Positions 50,251-61,919 of a stretch of 64,000 nt of DNA are shown here, piece after piece; the stretch's first letter is position 1; each line of letters opens with the position of its first letter. The stretch lies in the NCBI GenBank assembly GCA_017163975.1, contig JAFFSR010000220.1, positions 13,224,001 to 13,288,000 on the forward strand. Direction: 5' to 3'. The notes under the pieces were generated by a model. It was given only the letters and a program-made list of their open reading frames with translations, was not told where the DNA came from and ran no database searches. Made by a program: the position numbers and the translations under genes. This DNA comes from Anastatus disparis (taxonomy: Eukaryota > Arthropoda > Insecta > Hymenoptera > Eupelmidae).

Positions 50251-50456
50251 TTTGAGGTCGTCAGTGGCTCATTTGGTAGAGCGATGGATTCGTAATCTCG
50301 AGGTTCCAAGTTCGAATCCCGCTCTCAGCCGATTGATACAAACATCACCGTATGTTACATGTGCTTTGTTCACAAACACACTGACGAACTTCGTCGCTAA
50401 TTAGCATCAATATGATAGCATAAATACAGTGACGTTAAAATTAAAAAAAAAAAATG
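50251..50456 (+). mobile_element. tRNA-derived SINE, copy 4
   Basis: Plus-strand copy. The A box TGGCTCATTTGG lies at 50265-50276 and the B box GTTCGAATCC at 50310-50319. The family body follows and it ends in ACGTTAAAATT and a 12-base A-run (50443-50454). TTGAGTA at 50444-50450 region and 50457-50463 cannot both be used with the tail; the better reading is TTGAGTA directly upstream (50244-50250) and directly downstream (50457-50463), a short possible target-site duplication. Copy 5 lies about 330 bp downstream in the same orientation. Confidence 0.85.
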
Positions 50457-50787
50457 TTGAGTAACAATTAATAATTTTCATTTTTAATCTTTTTTGGTGT
50501 AAGGAGTGGTCATATACTGTTCGTTTCGGATTAGGTATTTTGTAAATTTTGGAATTGTTTTTTTATTAATAAAAAAATTTAATTTCAATTAACTTTAATT
50601 TTTATAATTTTATTTTTTTATAACTAAATTTTTGAAATATGATGGATAATTAACATTTTATCACATCACAAACAAGTCTTTCAATAATCACATAAATAAT
50701 TTTTATTATAATAAAAATAAAAGTATTTCTTATATGTTTATAGGGCACAATTAACTTACAAATAAGCTTATTTAAATCTTTAAATCA

Positions 50788-50986
50788 CGAAGAGTTCGGT
50801 GGCTCAGTCGGTAGAGCAATGGATTAGTAACCCGAAGTCTTGAGTTCGAATCGCGCTCTCGGTGACCGATTGATACAAGCACCACTGTGCATTACATATG
50901 CTTTGTTCACAAACACACTGACAACCTCCGCTGCTAATTGGCAAGGCAATGTTAGCTGAAATACAGCGACGTTAAATAAAATTTAA
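50788..50986 (+). mobile_element. tRNA-derived SINE, copy 5
   Basis: Plus-strand copy. The A box TGGCTCAGTCGG is intact at 50800-50811; the B box at 50844-50853 (GTTCGAATCG) has one change. The anticodon region differs from the other copies (GGATTAGTAACCCGAAG), so this is a diverged copy or subfamily. No poly-A tail and no clear target-site duplication are seen, which suggests an old insertion. Ends are approximate. Confidence 0.8.
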
Positions 50987-52360
50987 GCAAAATTCGGTTA
51001 TTGCTCTATACTAATTTTTTTTTTTTTTTCTGTAAACCATTGATGAACAAACGCTTTTAGCTATAAGCAAATGCGTTGTATCACATTAACATAATGGAGG
51101 ATAAGCTAATTAGTTATTTTAATAAATCCACTCGTTTCTAATGTCAATACATATAACTCATAAATTATATTTCTGCAAAAGAAAATGCTTTATTGCATGT
51201 ATAAAAGAAAATAATAATATAGTTAAAAATTGTAATATTTATAAATAATTTAAAATATAAAATTAAAAAAATAACAAATACGTAGATAAATTTAAAAAAT
51301 TTTGCTGACGAAGAAGAGATAGGCAAAAATAAAAATATTAACTATATATTCATCCCAAAATGATAAAGCCTATTAGCGTGCTTTTTCAAGCGCAATTCAT
51401 GATAAGGCTTAAACTGCGTTTTTAAAAACTTTAGTAAACAAAAATAATTAACGGGATAACGTATTTTAAATATTAAATAATTTTTATATATATATATAGT
51501 CATTTAAATTTAAATAAAATCTATTATTTTGATTATGACTTTGATTTTTTTTGTAAATAATATTTGTTGAGGGGAAAAAGAGTTTATTTTCGTCATTTTT
51601 GATTGGTGTATTTAATTCTGTTCAAAATTGCAAATTTTTTCTGCAAAAGTATTGCAATTATTTTGATATTAAAGAGTATAAAAAAAGATATTTAATCAAT
51701 CGAATGTTATTTTATGCTTTCTTTTAAAAATTGTTTCAAAAATAGAAATGCAACGAATCAGATATTTGATATATATTAATTTTGGCATACAAAAAGAATA
51801 TCCTACTGTAAAGATTTTATTAAATTATATAAATATTCATTAAATTTTTTATACATATAAGTAGTTTTAAAAATTTTTATATATACTAATGGGAGATGAT
51901 TCAACTAAATTGTTAAAAAAAAGCATATCAATATTCTAATTCTAATATGAATATTGCTATCATTAAGATTTTAAAGCTTGTTGACAAACTTTATATATAA
52001 GCTACACTTTTTAAGAAAGTCTGTTACGATTCAGGTTTTAAATTTTATTAAATATCGTTCAGTTAGTTTAATATAATTTTAATTAAATTGAAAAAATAAT
52101 AACTATACGATTCCAATGTCATCGATAAACTCAATAAAACAAAAGCACAACTACGCGTTATGATTTAATTAAAAAAATTTCATCATACAGCAAGCGTCAT
52201 GCATTAATAAAAAAATATTTACTTAATTTCACGGAAAAAAAAGAAAAGAAAAATGCGCCACATAATCCCGGTGACACATAGAGCGCATACGCGATCTCGC
52301 GAAGATCGCTATATTTCTCACATAAACTAGCGATATGATATACGAATGAATATAATTACA
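50987..52360. other. AT-rich non-coding DNA
   Basis: No gene is seen. A short (TA)n run lies at about 51486-51498. CpG-richer DNA begins at about 52250 and leads into the minisatellite. Confidence 0.7.
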
Positions 52361-52480
52361 CGCGTGCTTGTATATACGTATATAAATATAAGTAAAACGC
52401 GTGCTTGTATATACGTATATAAATATAAGTAAAACGCGTGCTTGTATATACGTATATAAATATAAGTAAACGCGTGCTTT
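52361..52480. repeat. 37 bp minisatellite, about 3.2 units
   Basis: Units at 52361-52397, 52398-52434 and 52435-52470 (one A shorter) begin CGCGTGCTTGTATATACG and are otherwise identical; a partial fourth unit follows. The near-identity means recent duplication or slippage. It generates a repetitive minus-strand frame (52229-52543, Ile/Tyr/Arg repeats) that I do not count as a gene. Confidence 0.95.
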
Positions 52481-52783
52481 CATTTCGGCCAAGAACTTGA
52501 GACGTATATATAAAACACAATGTGCAACGCTTTTGAAGGCCATGAAATTTTCCTTTTCTTTGTCACAAACGCCAACTATTCTTTATATACCTTCTTTGCT
52601 CTTGTTCTATACTTGCCTTATTAAATATATATATGAGACATTTCACGTCAACTTTTGCACGCTCAAAAAATAATAATCGATAAAGATCTGTTCGATTTAG
52701 TACTTAACTGATGAAAACAAATATTTAGAGGTCTCGAACAAAAGGGTCGAGAGTAAGGGGTTATAGGAATATTATATTTAAAA

Positions 52784-52998
52784 GAGAGATCGTCAGTGGC
52801 TCAGCCGGTAGAGCAATAGATTTGTAATCTCGAGGTTCCGAGTTCGAGTCCCGCTCTCGGCAACCGATTGATACAAGCACCACTGTACGTTACATGTGCT
52901 TTGTTCACAAACACATTGACAATCTCCGTTGCTAATTAGCATCAAAATGATATAACTCAAATATAGCAACGTTAAATAAAATTAAAAAAAAAAAAAAA
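52784..52998 (+). mobile_element. tRNA-derived SINE, copy 6
   Basis: Plus-strand copy. The A box TGGCTCAGCCGG lies at 52797-52808 and the B box GTTCGAGTCC at 52842-52851, both close to consensus. The body is intact and it ends in ACGTTAAATAAAATT and a 15-base A-run. TTTAAAA at 52777-52783 and 53004-53010 is only a weak target-site duplication candidate in AT-rich DNA. It sits inside the 1.07 kb inverted-repeat element, so it inserted after that element. Confidence 0.87.
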
Positions 52999-53442
52999 TC
53001 ATGTTTAAAACTATTAATTTGCAGTGAAAACAATTTTTTTGGAAATAGTATGCATAAAATATCTGAAATTTGTAGATTACAATTTGCAAATATCTTAGTT
53101 TATCTCTGATGGGAAAATTCAATTCATTAAATAAAAGAATTTTCCAAAACAATATAAAATTTCTGATTTTTATTCTTAAAAATTCTTGATTTAAAAAAAA
53201 TGTATGAGAATATCTCTGTATTTAATGCACAATATTCAGTAGGAAATTTTATACATTATTTCTGAAAATCGATGCATTTTGAAAATAATATCAGAATTTA
53301 TATGATACGGCGAAAAAAATGACTATTTTTTGAGACTCGTTTGTTAAATTAAGTAACCACCAATAATTTTTCGACGATTCTCGTATCATTGCAATCGCGC
53401 GATATTTAACGAAGTTATATTGAACAATATTTTTGACACCAA

Positions 53443-53501
53443 GTGCGTAAAATTGCACAATAGGAATTCGATTGCCTTCCATAAAACATAATTCTACGCA
53501 C
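53443..53501. repeat. Inverted repeat with GTGCGTAAAATT core
   Basis: GTGCGTAAAATT at 53443-53454 pairs with AATTCTACGCAC at 53490-53501 with one mismatch. The same core appears at 41092-41102, in the element ends at 41215-41225 and 42328-42338 (as GTGCGCAAAATT) and in every unit of the 42 kb array. Confidence 0.75.
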
Positions 53502-53703
53502 GTTGCGTTATAAAAGAACAAATTCAACAAATAGCTAAAAATTATGATCTTCAATACTCCATAACTTTTAATAGTGACCTTTAAATGTATATAATCGTGA
53601 TCTCAAAAAATTTTTTTGGTATCTTTTGAATACTAAACAGAACCCATTTCTAGATATTTAGCGACTTTTATTATTTGACCATATACTTGACGTGAAATGT
53701 CCC

Positions 53704-55439
53704 ATATATACGCGTATGTACGTGTGTCTGTTTGATTTCGCATGCATAAGTATGTGTGAAATGTATATGCATTATAAAAAAGGGTGGCAATGAAACGCGC
53801 GTGTAAATTTTAAATATCTTGGAACATATAATCGCTTTTTAATTTAACAAGAGAAGGGAGATACATTGTGTTATTTGAAAACGTTTATTTTTAGGGGCAG
53901 TTATATTATTTAATGCGTAAAAGGTATAATGTACAAGGACAAACTTTGTCTTCCATAATATTAAAAATTGTTGAAAATTTCAATAATTTTAACTACATTG
54001 TAATATTTATACGCGTAAAAGTTCTTTGTGCTAATTGCAAAATATAACTATTGGAAAAAAAAGTTTCTTTCTTGAGTATAAGGAATATCAATGTAATTAC
54101 ATGTGTTACTTTTAAGAAAACAATTCGATTTATTAATATTAATTGACCAGTTCTTCAATAATCATTATCACGCTTTATTTCTAATTTTTTTCAAATAAAT
54201 GTTAACTTTAAATTTTAATACAGTTTAATTTGTAATATTTTACAAATTATCGCTTCTCTCATTTACTTTTTATAAGTTGATTTAATAATAATTAGTTATT
54301 GAATTAACTTGAAATTTCAAAACTACGATGAATCCATAGACTTTATTGCTTACGTATATTTTCTGTTTATTTCACTATTTTCATTTTCCATTCATAATAC
54401 TTCATCTACCATTCCAAGATTTAATACGTTTTCTTACGAAAAACGCGTTCGTACGTGACATTGTTTTCAAAATTTTCTTTAGGAATATAAAAAATTTGAT
54501 AAATATATCACATAATGCTTGCATTACATTTTCATGATTTTACCACATAAATCGTAATATACCGCGAAAAAGTGCTGCGTCATGTGATACAAACCATTTA
54601 AGGGTTTCGCGGGAAGTTATTTTTTTTTCTTTTTTCAAATCGTTGACTTCCCAACGATAATACGTGCGCTATACGTCTGCAACGTATCGCTTAGAATTTC
54701 GAGAAACGCACATTTTTTTATATTTACGTACGTATATGTTTTTTTTGTTTTTTTTTAATAAATGTATTATTAAGTATTTATTTAAGTATTAATGGATTTT
54801 CTTACGAAACGTAGATACATTATTTAATTGTTATATGATAGCGTATTGTTTTATTTTTCAAATTAATTTTTCAAAGAAAAATCGTGACAATCTGCAACAA
54901 TATGTTTCATAAGTATTTTTTTTGTGTTATCTTTTTTTTATCATTCCAACGCACACAACATTTCTTCTCACTTTTATTAATTTCCCAAGTACAGTAACAT
55001 TACTATTCAACTGAAATTTTTAGCAAAATCGCAACAAACGAATCTCAAGTTACTTATTATTTTGTAAAATTCATTGAAGGATAAATATTAAGATAAATAT
55101 TACTGCTGGGCAATGATTCAATATAAATTAATCACTGCTAAACGAGACAAAAGCGTTTAATATCAAGAATTCCTATATAATTAGAAAATAAAATAGATTA
55201 TCAAATTTCACAGAGACTAACATCATAATGAATCATTTTGCAATGATTCAGAAAATTTATTTCATTTTTAAATTGTTTTCGTTGCCACAAACGCTTGAAA
55301 AATTTTATAACAATATTTTATAAAATTGTAAACTATTTACTTAAAAAAATAAAAAACAAATGGTTAACACAAGATTGACTTTATATATTAAAAGAATTTG
55401 TTAATTTCATGATCAAATTATTATTAAAATACATTGATT
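53704..55439. other. AT-rich non-coding DNA
   Basis: No gene is seen. The part at 54420-54740 has more CpG (for example GAAAAACGCGTTCGTACGTGAC near 54437) than the rest and is otherwise unremarkable. Confidence 0.65.
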
Positions 55440-56400
55440 TTTAATAAATCTACTTTACCCAAAACTTTTCACTTACTATAATAATTAAACTCAAATAAAG
55501 GATTAATTAAACAAAATTTTCCAAACAAAAAGAAAAAAGAAAAAGAAAAAAATGCGGTATTTTAATTAATTCATCCATCTGCTTTAGCGTGGTTTTATCC
55601 ATCTCCGTATTAATTCTATAGTAAAATTGCAAAATCATCAAGAGGATGCCCCCTTTGAGATATAAACGCAGCTTGCATATATATATATATATATCAGCTT
55701 GTGCATTAGCTTCGACTATCCTACTTCCTTTCTCCGACTCCTCGCTTGCACTTCTAACGTCAAACACAAGCTTTAATTTTAATTGAAAATCTTCAAGTCA
55801 AACGCTCTTGCAAGATCAACGTTGGCAAAATCAGAATATAACTTCCTCGCGGCTATACGTATGCTCGCCCGAGCTTTTAAACTTTCTCTCTCTCTGATTT
55901 TCTATCTTTCTCTTTCGTAATTAATTTAATTATTAAAACCTCCTCTTGTGTACATAACTGCGATCTTTTACTTTGCCAAGAGCAGTTATAAAAAAAAGGT
56001 AAAACTGAAATTTGGCTTGTTTTTAAGTGCTTAAAAAGTGTGTATATACGGTTTCAAGCGGAATATGGAAAGAAGCAAAAGTGCGAAAAAGTCTCTATAC
56101 AGTTTGAATATTAGTACGAGAGAGTGGACGTATAATAGTCAGTTTTGCCAGACGGCCCATTTATTATTCTATTAAATTCGTATACTTCCCATCCGTGTAC
56201 ACGATGCTGTATCCCTTCTCCTTTTATATCTTTACGTCCCTACGATGTGTATACGTATATGTGTACATGTTGAAAATATATTCTCTGCTGTACATAGGAT
56301 GTTTGTCTCGTTTGGTTAAAGGAAGCTGTGGAACTATGACGATTTAGTGATTATGTTGTTGTAATGATTGTGCAATATCATTGTTCTTTAACAATCATTA
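55440..56400. other. Strand-composition switch patch at 55.9 kb
   Basis: Row 55441-55500 has C11 and G1; rows 56281-56340 and 56341-56400 have G16:C9 and G10:C5. An A-rich purine block (55526-55551) lies left, (AT)n at about 55678-55695 and a CT run at about 55886-55898 in the core. The minus-strand frame at 55507-55767 is partly low complexity and without a domain. Confidence 0.5.
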
Positions 56401-57524
56401 TTACTTTTTAAGAATTGCAAATTTCAAAAATTTAATAAAATATTTTTTATTGGTGTCATTCGCTTTTTAATTATTAGTAAAGATTGTCAAATTAGAAATA
56501 GTCACAGAAAAATTAGCTACTGTTATACTTGGTTTTTATTGGAATGATATGACTTTGAAAAGTTTGCAAATGGGTTTTTCGATGATGAAATTTAATCATT
56601 TGAAAAAAATTTTATTTGTACCGAAAAATATTGAGCTACTGATTAACAAATGTTTAACTAATATGTTTAACTGAGCTACTTGTCAATTATTAAGCCAGTT
56701 TTTAACTTTTCTGTCCACTGGTTGCTTGCAAACTGGTGAAAAATTCTATACTAGTAAAAAAATAACAGTTTAGCAAAAAGCTAATCAAGAATATAAAACT
56801 TTAGGCGGATATTTAAAAAAGCATAAAATTTGCTGGTCACGCGTTTTTCATTGACTCCTGTAAGTTGCTATGTGTTATTAGCAAGTCCATAAACAATGGC
56901 TATAGTGTAATGGTTTTATATGTTTATTTATATTTTTATATGCCAGTGAAGTAGAATAAATTATTTTTTATATTCATAAATTAATACAAGAATAAACGTT
57001 TTATTGATGGCAGAAAATTTAATTTATATTTTCGTTATTTCTAGTCTCAACTAAATTACTCTAAAAATTAATCAGATTTTTATTACAGATTATAGTGTCA
57101 CTATTAGTAAAATATTACTTTTTATAAGAGCAATCATATTACTGTAATATATTTGCCAAATTTTATTACTTTAGATTAATTTTGTTTGAAATATACGCTT
57201 TAAGCTCATAATCGTTTGGGTCTCTCTGTCACTGTATTTTATCAAAGCACTTTACTTTGTCATTTATTCGCTTTGTATATCTTTAATTCATCTTCCGCTT
57301 CTGTTAATAGCTTACATGTGTTGATCTGAAGTCCATAAATTCATTAACATTGAATTAATATCTTGTTTTTCCGTAACAAATTATTACTTTAATTAATTTT
57401 TTTATATTAAATTTGAATTTTATTTTTCATTTAATTATTTAATTATTAAATTATACAATATTACAAATTTTTTGTTTTATTGTATCCGTTCGTAATATGT
57501 GAAGTCTTCTCGATTTTACTAAAG
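56401..57524. other. AT-rich non-coding DNA
   Basis: No gene is seen. The words GAGCTACT and TTAACTAAT recur within 56630-56690, a very short local duplication. Confidence 0.65.
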
Positions 57525-57683
57525 CTCTGGTTAAACATTGACTATATTTTGGGCAGAATTTCTTGTCAACGAAAGTTAAAATGAGAAATTTCAGAAATTC
57601 TTTGAACAAAATTTTTAGATAAGTGTCATTTTAACTTACCGTTGACCAGAAACCATCCAAAATATAATCAACTTTCTACCAAT
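57525..57683. repeat. Inverted repeat, about 45-60 bp arms
   Basis: 57538-57583 (starting TTGACTATATTTTGG) is the imperfect reverse complement of 57627-57671 (ending CCAAAATATAATCAA). The inner AAGTTAAAATG/CATTTTAACTT match is exact. Weaker pairing continues outward to about 57525 and 57683. The 43-base centre is A/T-rich. It looks like an old MITE or foldback; no target duplication is evident. Confidence 0.75.
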
Positions 57684-57719
57684 GCTTATTAAAAAAAATT
57701 ATTTTAATTAATAAATTCG

Positions 57720-58320
57720 TTTCTTCGAAAATTCTCTGAAAACCAATTCCCCAACCAGCAGCAATTTACTTATCGTTTAATTTAAAATGATCAATCAATT
57801 TCTTCTTAATTATTATCTTTTTAAATTTAACTAATCGTTTGATATTGCCCCTACAACAACACGCGCACACTGTACCGCATAATTTCCATTCATCTCCCTT
57901 AGCCCGCCAGCTGTGATTTTATATAATGCAATAAATGCACTTTCATATTATTTTCCCAGCCACACTTTGGACGTGTACCATTTTACCCTATCTCATTATC
58001 AACCTTATCAAGCTCGATGTAATATTCAAAAGGCCGCGAGGCAATATAAGGGCTGCGCGACGTCTATATACACACGCCGTTGCCGTCGTAAACTTTAGCT
58101 TCGCTCCTCTATAATATACCTTTACTTCGTATATTATATTGGACCATTTTTTTTTATTTTATCTTCTCTTCAATTTTTCTTTTTTCACTCTTTATCGGCT
58201 TCCGGTTTTTTGTTAGTGTAAATAATGTCTGCTGGTTAGCATTATTATGATCGTCAATGTAGTTTACTGCATCTTGAAATAGGGTGATTTAATACGATAA
58301 ATATTTGGAATTCGGGTAAT
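57720..58320. other. Strand-composition switch patch at 58 kb
   Basis: Rows 57721-57780 and 57841-57900 have C16:G5 and C22:G6; rows 58201-58260 and 58261-58320 have G13:C7 and G13:C5. The core at 58000-58095 is GC- and CpG-richer, with a TATATACACA word near 58065 and T-rich tracts to the right. The 61-codon frame at 57913-58098 has mixed composition but no domain. This is one of the clearest switches. Confidence 0.6.
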
Positions 58321-58417
58321 TATAACTTTAATTAAATATTTTTGCGAAAATAATCTAGTAGCGGAAAAGCTGTACTAAGACAAAAAAAATGTATACGATC
58401 CAATGAATTTGGAAACA

Positions 58418-58620
58418 TGAGGTCTTCAGTAGCTCAGTCGGTAGAGCGATGGATTCTTAATCTCGAAGTCCCGAGGTCGAATCCCACTCTCGGCTAATTT
58501 ATACAAGCACCACTGTACTTCATTACATGTGCTTTGTCCACAGACCTACTGATAACCTTCGTCGCTAATTCACATCGTAATAATAGCATAATTACAACGA
58601 CGTTAAATAAAATTAAAAAT
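58418..58620 (+). mobile_element. tRNA-derived SINE, copy 7
   Basis: Plus-strand copy. The A box TAGCTCAGTCGG at 58430-58441 fits consensus; the B box GGTCGAATCC at 58475-58484 is slightly changed. The body carries more substitutions and a small insertion near 58517-58524, and it ends in ACGTTAAATAAAATTAAAAATAAA without a long A-run. No target-site duplication is clear. Probably an older copy. Confidence 0.82.
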
Positions 58621-59799
58621 AAATTTATAATTTATTTGATGTAATGTGTATTCGATTAAAAATTCTTTCTGTACAAGAAGTTACAGAGGTATTAAATTTT
58701 TTTTTCATGTCAAAGCTCAAAATTAAAGTTAAAACAAATTTTGACATTACCTCGTCTTCGACAATAGGATTTTACTTCCGTAGTCTGTGTCATTATTATT
58801 GCATGTATTTAAATACGTTTATACATACCGTTAACATTAACATTTTGCAAATATATTAGACTAGCGCAAAATCTTTAAAGTTCAATAAATATGCGTAAAG
58901 TAATGTGTTTAAGTTAATGACAAAAGATAAAATCTTTTTTTCGATGTTTTCTTAATTACTTAATAATTATTCAAATTATTATATATAAAATTAGAATATT
59001 AATCATGTAAAACCGTATAGATTTTAAAATATTTTATTTTCGAATGAAATTCGACATTCGCACTTTTAGTACGATAAATCTTTATTTCATCCGCGTGTTT
59101 AAAATATCAGCATCCTTATAGGTGCACATGTTGAATCCAAAACGATTAAACGAAAGAAATAATAGTTTGGCACACATGCCCAAATGCAATCTCAAAAAGA
59201 CGATTGAAACTACCTACAATGTGGAAGGTTACTTTGCATCTGTTGACATGCGTATTAGTAGCAGGTGCTTCGATGATTGTCTTTTTGGTGAGTAAAAACT
59301 GTCTTAGATAAATCGACGCGCTGACAAACAGTGGGTAGTGCAAATGAAATGATAAACCTAAAACAGCTAGTTTTAAATTTAGATTTTCTAATATTTTTAA
59401 ATTAACATTCGCATTAAAATATCATTTGTAATATTCGGTATGGATTTCAATCCCATCACTTATTTAAAATAATAATCTAATATTTAAATCATTAAAAATT
59501 TAATTAATCAGACCTAATATTTAATTACATTCCAATAGAAAAAAAAATCTCAAAATTAAAATTGGCAATTACAAATATTCATCTACATAAGACATCAAAA
59601 TCTATAGAGCAATAGATAGTATTCGAAATGAGTAATATGTAAACATTAATACTAATGAGAATGAGGAAAAGCAGTAGTAAGTATACATAAAATAGATGAT
59701 AGTTATGCACACACATGTAAAAAGTTAATATTGACATTGAATTATTAATTATCGCTTAGACGCGTGTATAACATACCGCCATTCTGCATGCGGTATATT
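58621..59799. other. AT-rich non-coding DNA
   Basis: No gene is seen. Short frames at 58644-58859 (plus) and 59146-59343 (minus) have mixed composition but no recognisable domain. The latter lies in a somewhat GC-richer stretch, 59110-59345. Confidence 0.6.
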
Positions 59800-59842
59800 T
59801 ATAATTTCTCATCTCTCTTTAATGTCTCGCTTTAAAATTTGT

Positions 59843-59914
<72 letters not shown>

Positions 59915-60060
59915 TGTGAAAAGGGTATAAACGTGAAACGATCCTTTACAGTGTTAAAACTTTAGAGTGCACTGTGAGTAAAGAGGGTAATTAACGACTT
60001 GTTGTTTGTTGGGGATCTCACTTGACGACGTGTATTTTGAATTTTTTAAGACTAGCTTAA
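59800..60060. other. Strand-composition switch patch at 59.9 kb
   Basis: Row 59761-59820 has C15 and G8; row 60001-60060 has G14 and C7. The (AT)n run at 59847-59911 is at the centre. Confidence 0.45.
59847..59911. repeat. (AT)n microsatellite, 65 bp
   Basis: The longest uninterrupted AT dinucleotide run in the window; able to form a cruciform and likely to vary in length. Confidence 0.97.
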
Positions 60061-61919
60061 AACATATATATATATATGTAGATACACGTGAATGTTAGTA
60101 TTTTTTTTAATGAGCTTCAAACTTTTTTAATTAGAAAAATTTTTGAGTTTGCTTTCTTTATTTTTTAAGCGGTTGAGCTTTTAATTACCTTGAGCATATT
60201 AAATCATTGTTTTTTAATCTGGTTTAAGAACAAATTGTTACATTTGTAACTGTACATTTTTTTTTTACAATTGTTTACTTACATTTTAACTTGATTTCTG
60301 GAAGATCGTAAATTAGGCAATTTTATTGGGTACCTTGTGGAATGATTAAACGTGAGAAAAAAAGTGAGATCTACTTTTTACGTTTTTTTATAATTTTTAT
60401 AACATTTAGAATGTGCGACTAATTAAATGTAAATAACAAATTAATGAATTATCAACGAAACGTTGGAATAGGTATAATTTAGTTATTAATGACGTCAGAT
60501 ATTTACTTTTAATGTATTTTATTATTCCCAATAAAACTGTAAATAAATGATTGCTTGATTGCAAGTTAATAAAAAAATAAACTATTTATTGCAAAATTTT
60601 TACATATCACCTCATTATAAATCAGTAAAAATATATTATTCAAACTTTTTATAAAAATTATATTATATTATTATTGCTTGCAAAATATTAAAATAATCAT
60701 TTTTCCATTTCATCTAATACCTAATAATAACATCAAACCATTTTCCATACAAATTGTTGAGAATGCATTTAATAACTGACCCACTTTTATAAAACCCAAA
60801 TAACTCATCTTATCTTCAATAAATATGAAGATTTTTCATTTAAAATAACTCAAACACCCAACTTAAATCTTCAAAATATTTGCCTAATTGCGTTTCTCTT
60901 CACACAAAAGTCTCTAATATATTTATCTTTGTAAATACTTGTTTTCAATAATAAAATCACCAAGCAACAAAAGCTCCATTGACATTTGAAAAGGCTTACT
61001 AAATTCAAAGCATGCAACACAGAACAGAATGGAGATTTTACATTTAAAAAGTTTACCCCATCAGTCTCGAGAAATGCCTTTTTCAGCCTGTCACCCCATT
61101 TTCATTCAGCAGACGTCTGATTGCCTTTTGTATTTCAAACCCCCTTTTTTTCAATCCTACATTAAATTTTTCTTACTTGGATTGTACGACTTGTTTTAAA
61201 AAGTCATTAAAATGTTTATGCTTACTTTGTTTATTGCAATTTAAAATTTATTTTATTAGTAAGTTATTTCATTAGTTATTTTAAATTTATAATGAGGTAA
61301 ATAAAGTTATTATCCGTGCTCATTCGACTGAAGTTCAACTTTTTACGAGCTTGTTTAATATAATTATAATGTCTACTATGTCGCTATATGGCAAAAATTA
61401 AATGATCCCGCAATAAGGTAAAATCATAAAGTCCTTTTTTTTCATAACAATTTTAAAAAAAGCTATACGACGTAAGTAGAAAAAAATTTTAATGGTTATA
61501 TGAATACATGTAATCAATATAAACCGTCTTTGTTAATGTAATCATAAAAACTTTATAGTTGTATGCGCATATTAAAAATAATGAACGTGACTATATTTGT
61601 TGTGAATATTTAATATTGCAAAATTCAGCATAATTTTTTATAGAAAACATTTTATTTTTTTTTATTTTTCAATTTAAAGCTTTTTATTATTCTCGTGGTA
61701 AAATTGACATGATTTGATTTTTTATTTTCAATTTATCATCTTTATCAATTATTATTTAAATAATTTTAATTTCAATACGGTCATGACTCCAAATATACGT
61801 AATAAAATATTTTTGATCCTAAATATTTCTAGAAAGTTTTACGTCACACCAATATATGAATTATTATATATACAATCAATTTTTCAAATTCCTGTCAATG
61901 AACAAGCTTAAAATTCTTT
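60061..61919. other. AT-rich non-coding DNA
   Basis: No gene is seen. The part at 60700-61140 is visibly C/A-rich. The frames at 61714-61911 and 61856-62089 have no domain. Confidence 0.65.

Larger units (their letters stand above)
52635..53703. mobile_element. 1.07 kb element with terminal inverted repeats, hosting a SINE
   Basis: The left end GAGACATTTCACGTCAA (52635-52651) is the reverse complement, with one mismatch, of TTGACGTGAAATGTCCC (53687-53703). ATATAT lies just outside both ends and may be part of a target-site duplication. The interior encodes no transposase. It contains SINE copy 6 and an inner inverted repeat, GTGCGTAAAATT (53443-53454) against AATTCTACGCAC (53490-53501). A second weaker pair lies at about 53301-53316 and 53366-53390. 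Without the SINE the element would be about 0.85 kb. The minus-strand frame at 53291-53554 has no domain. Confidence 0.65.

Noticed and set aside
50251..50325. Possible functional tRNA gene on the plus strand
   Set aside because: The A and B boxes are good, but the acceptor stem does not close, the anticodon stem is poor and the sequence continues into the shared SINE body and A tail. The same holds for the other six copies.
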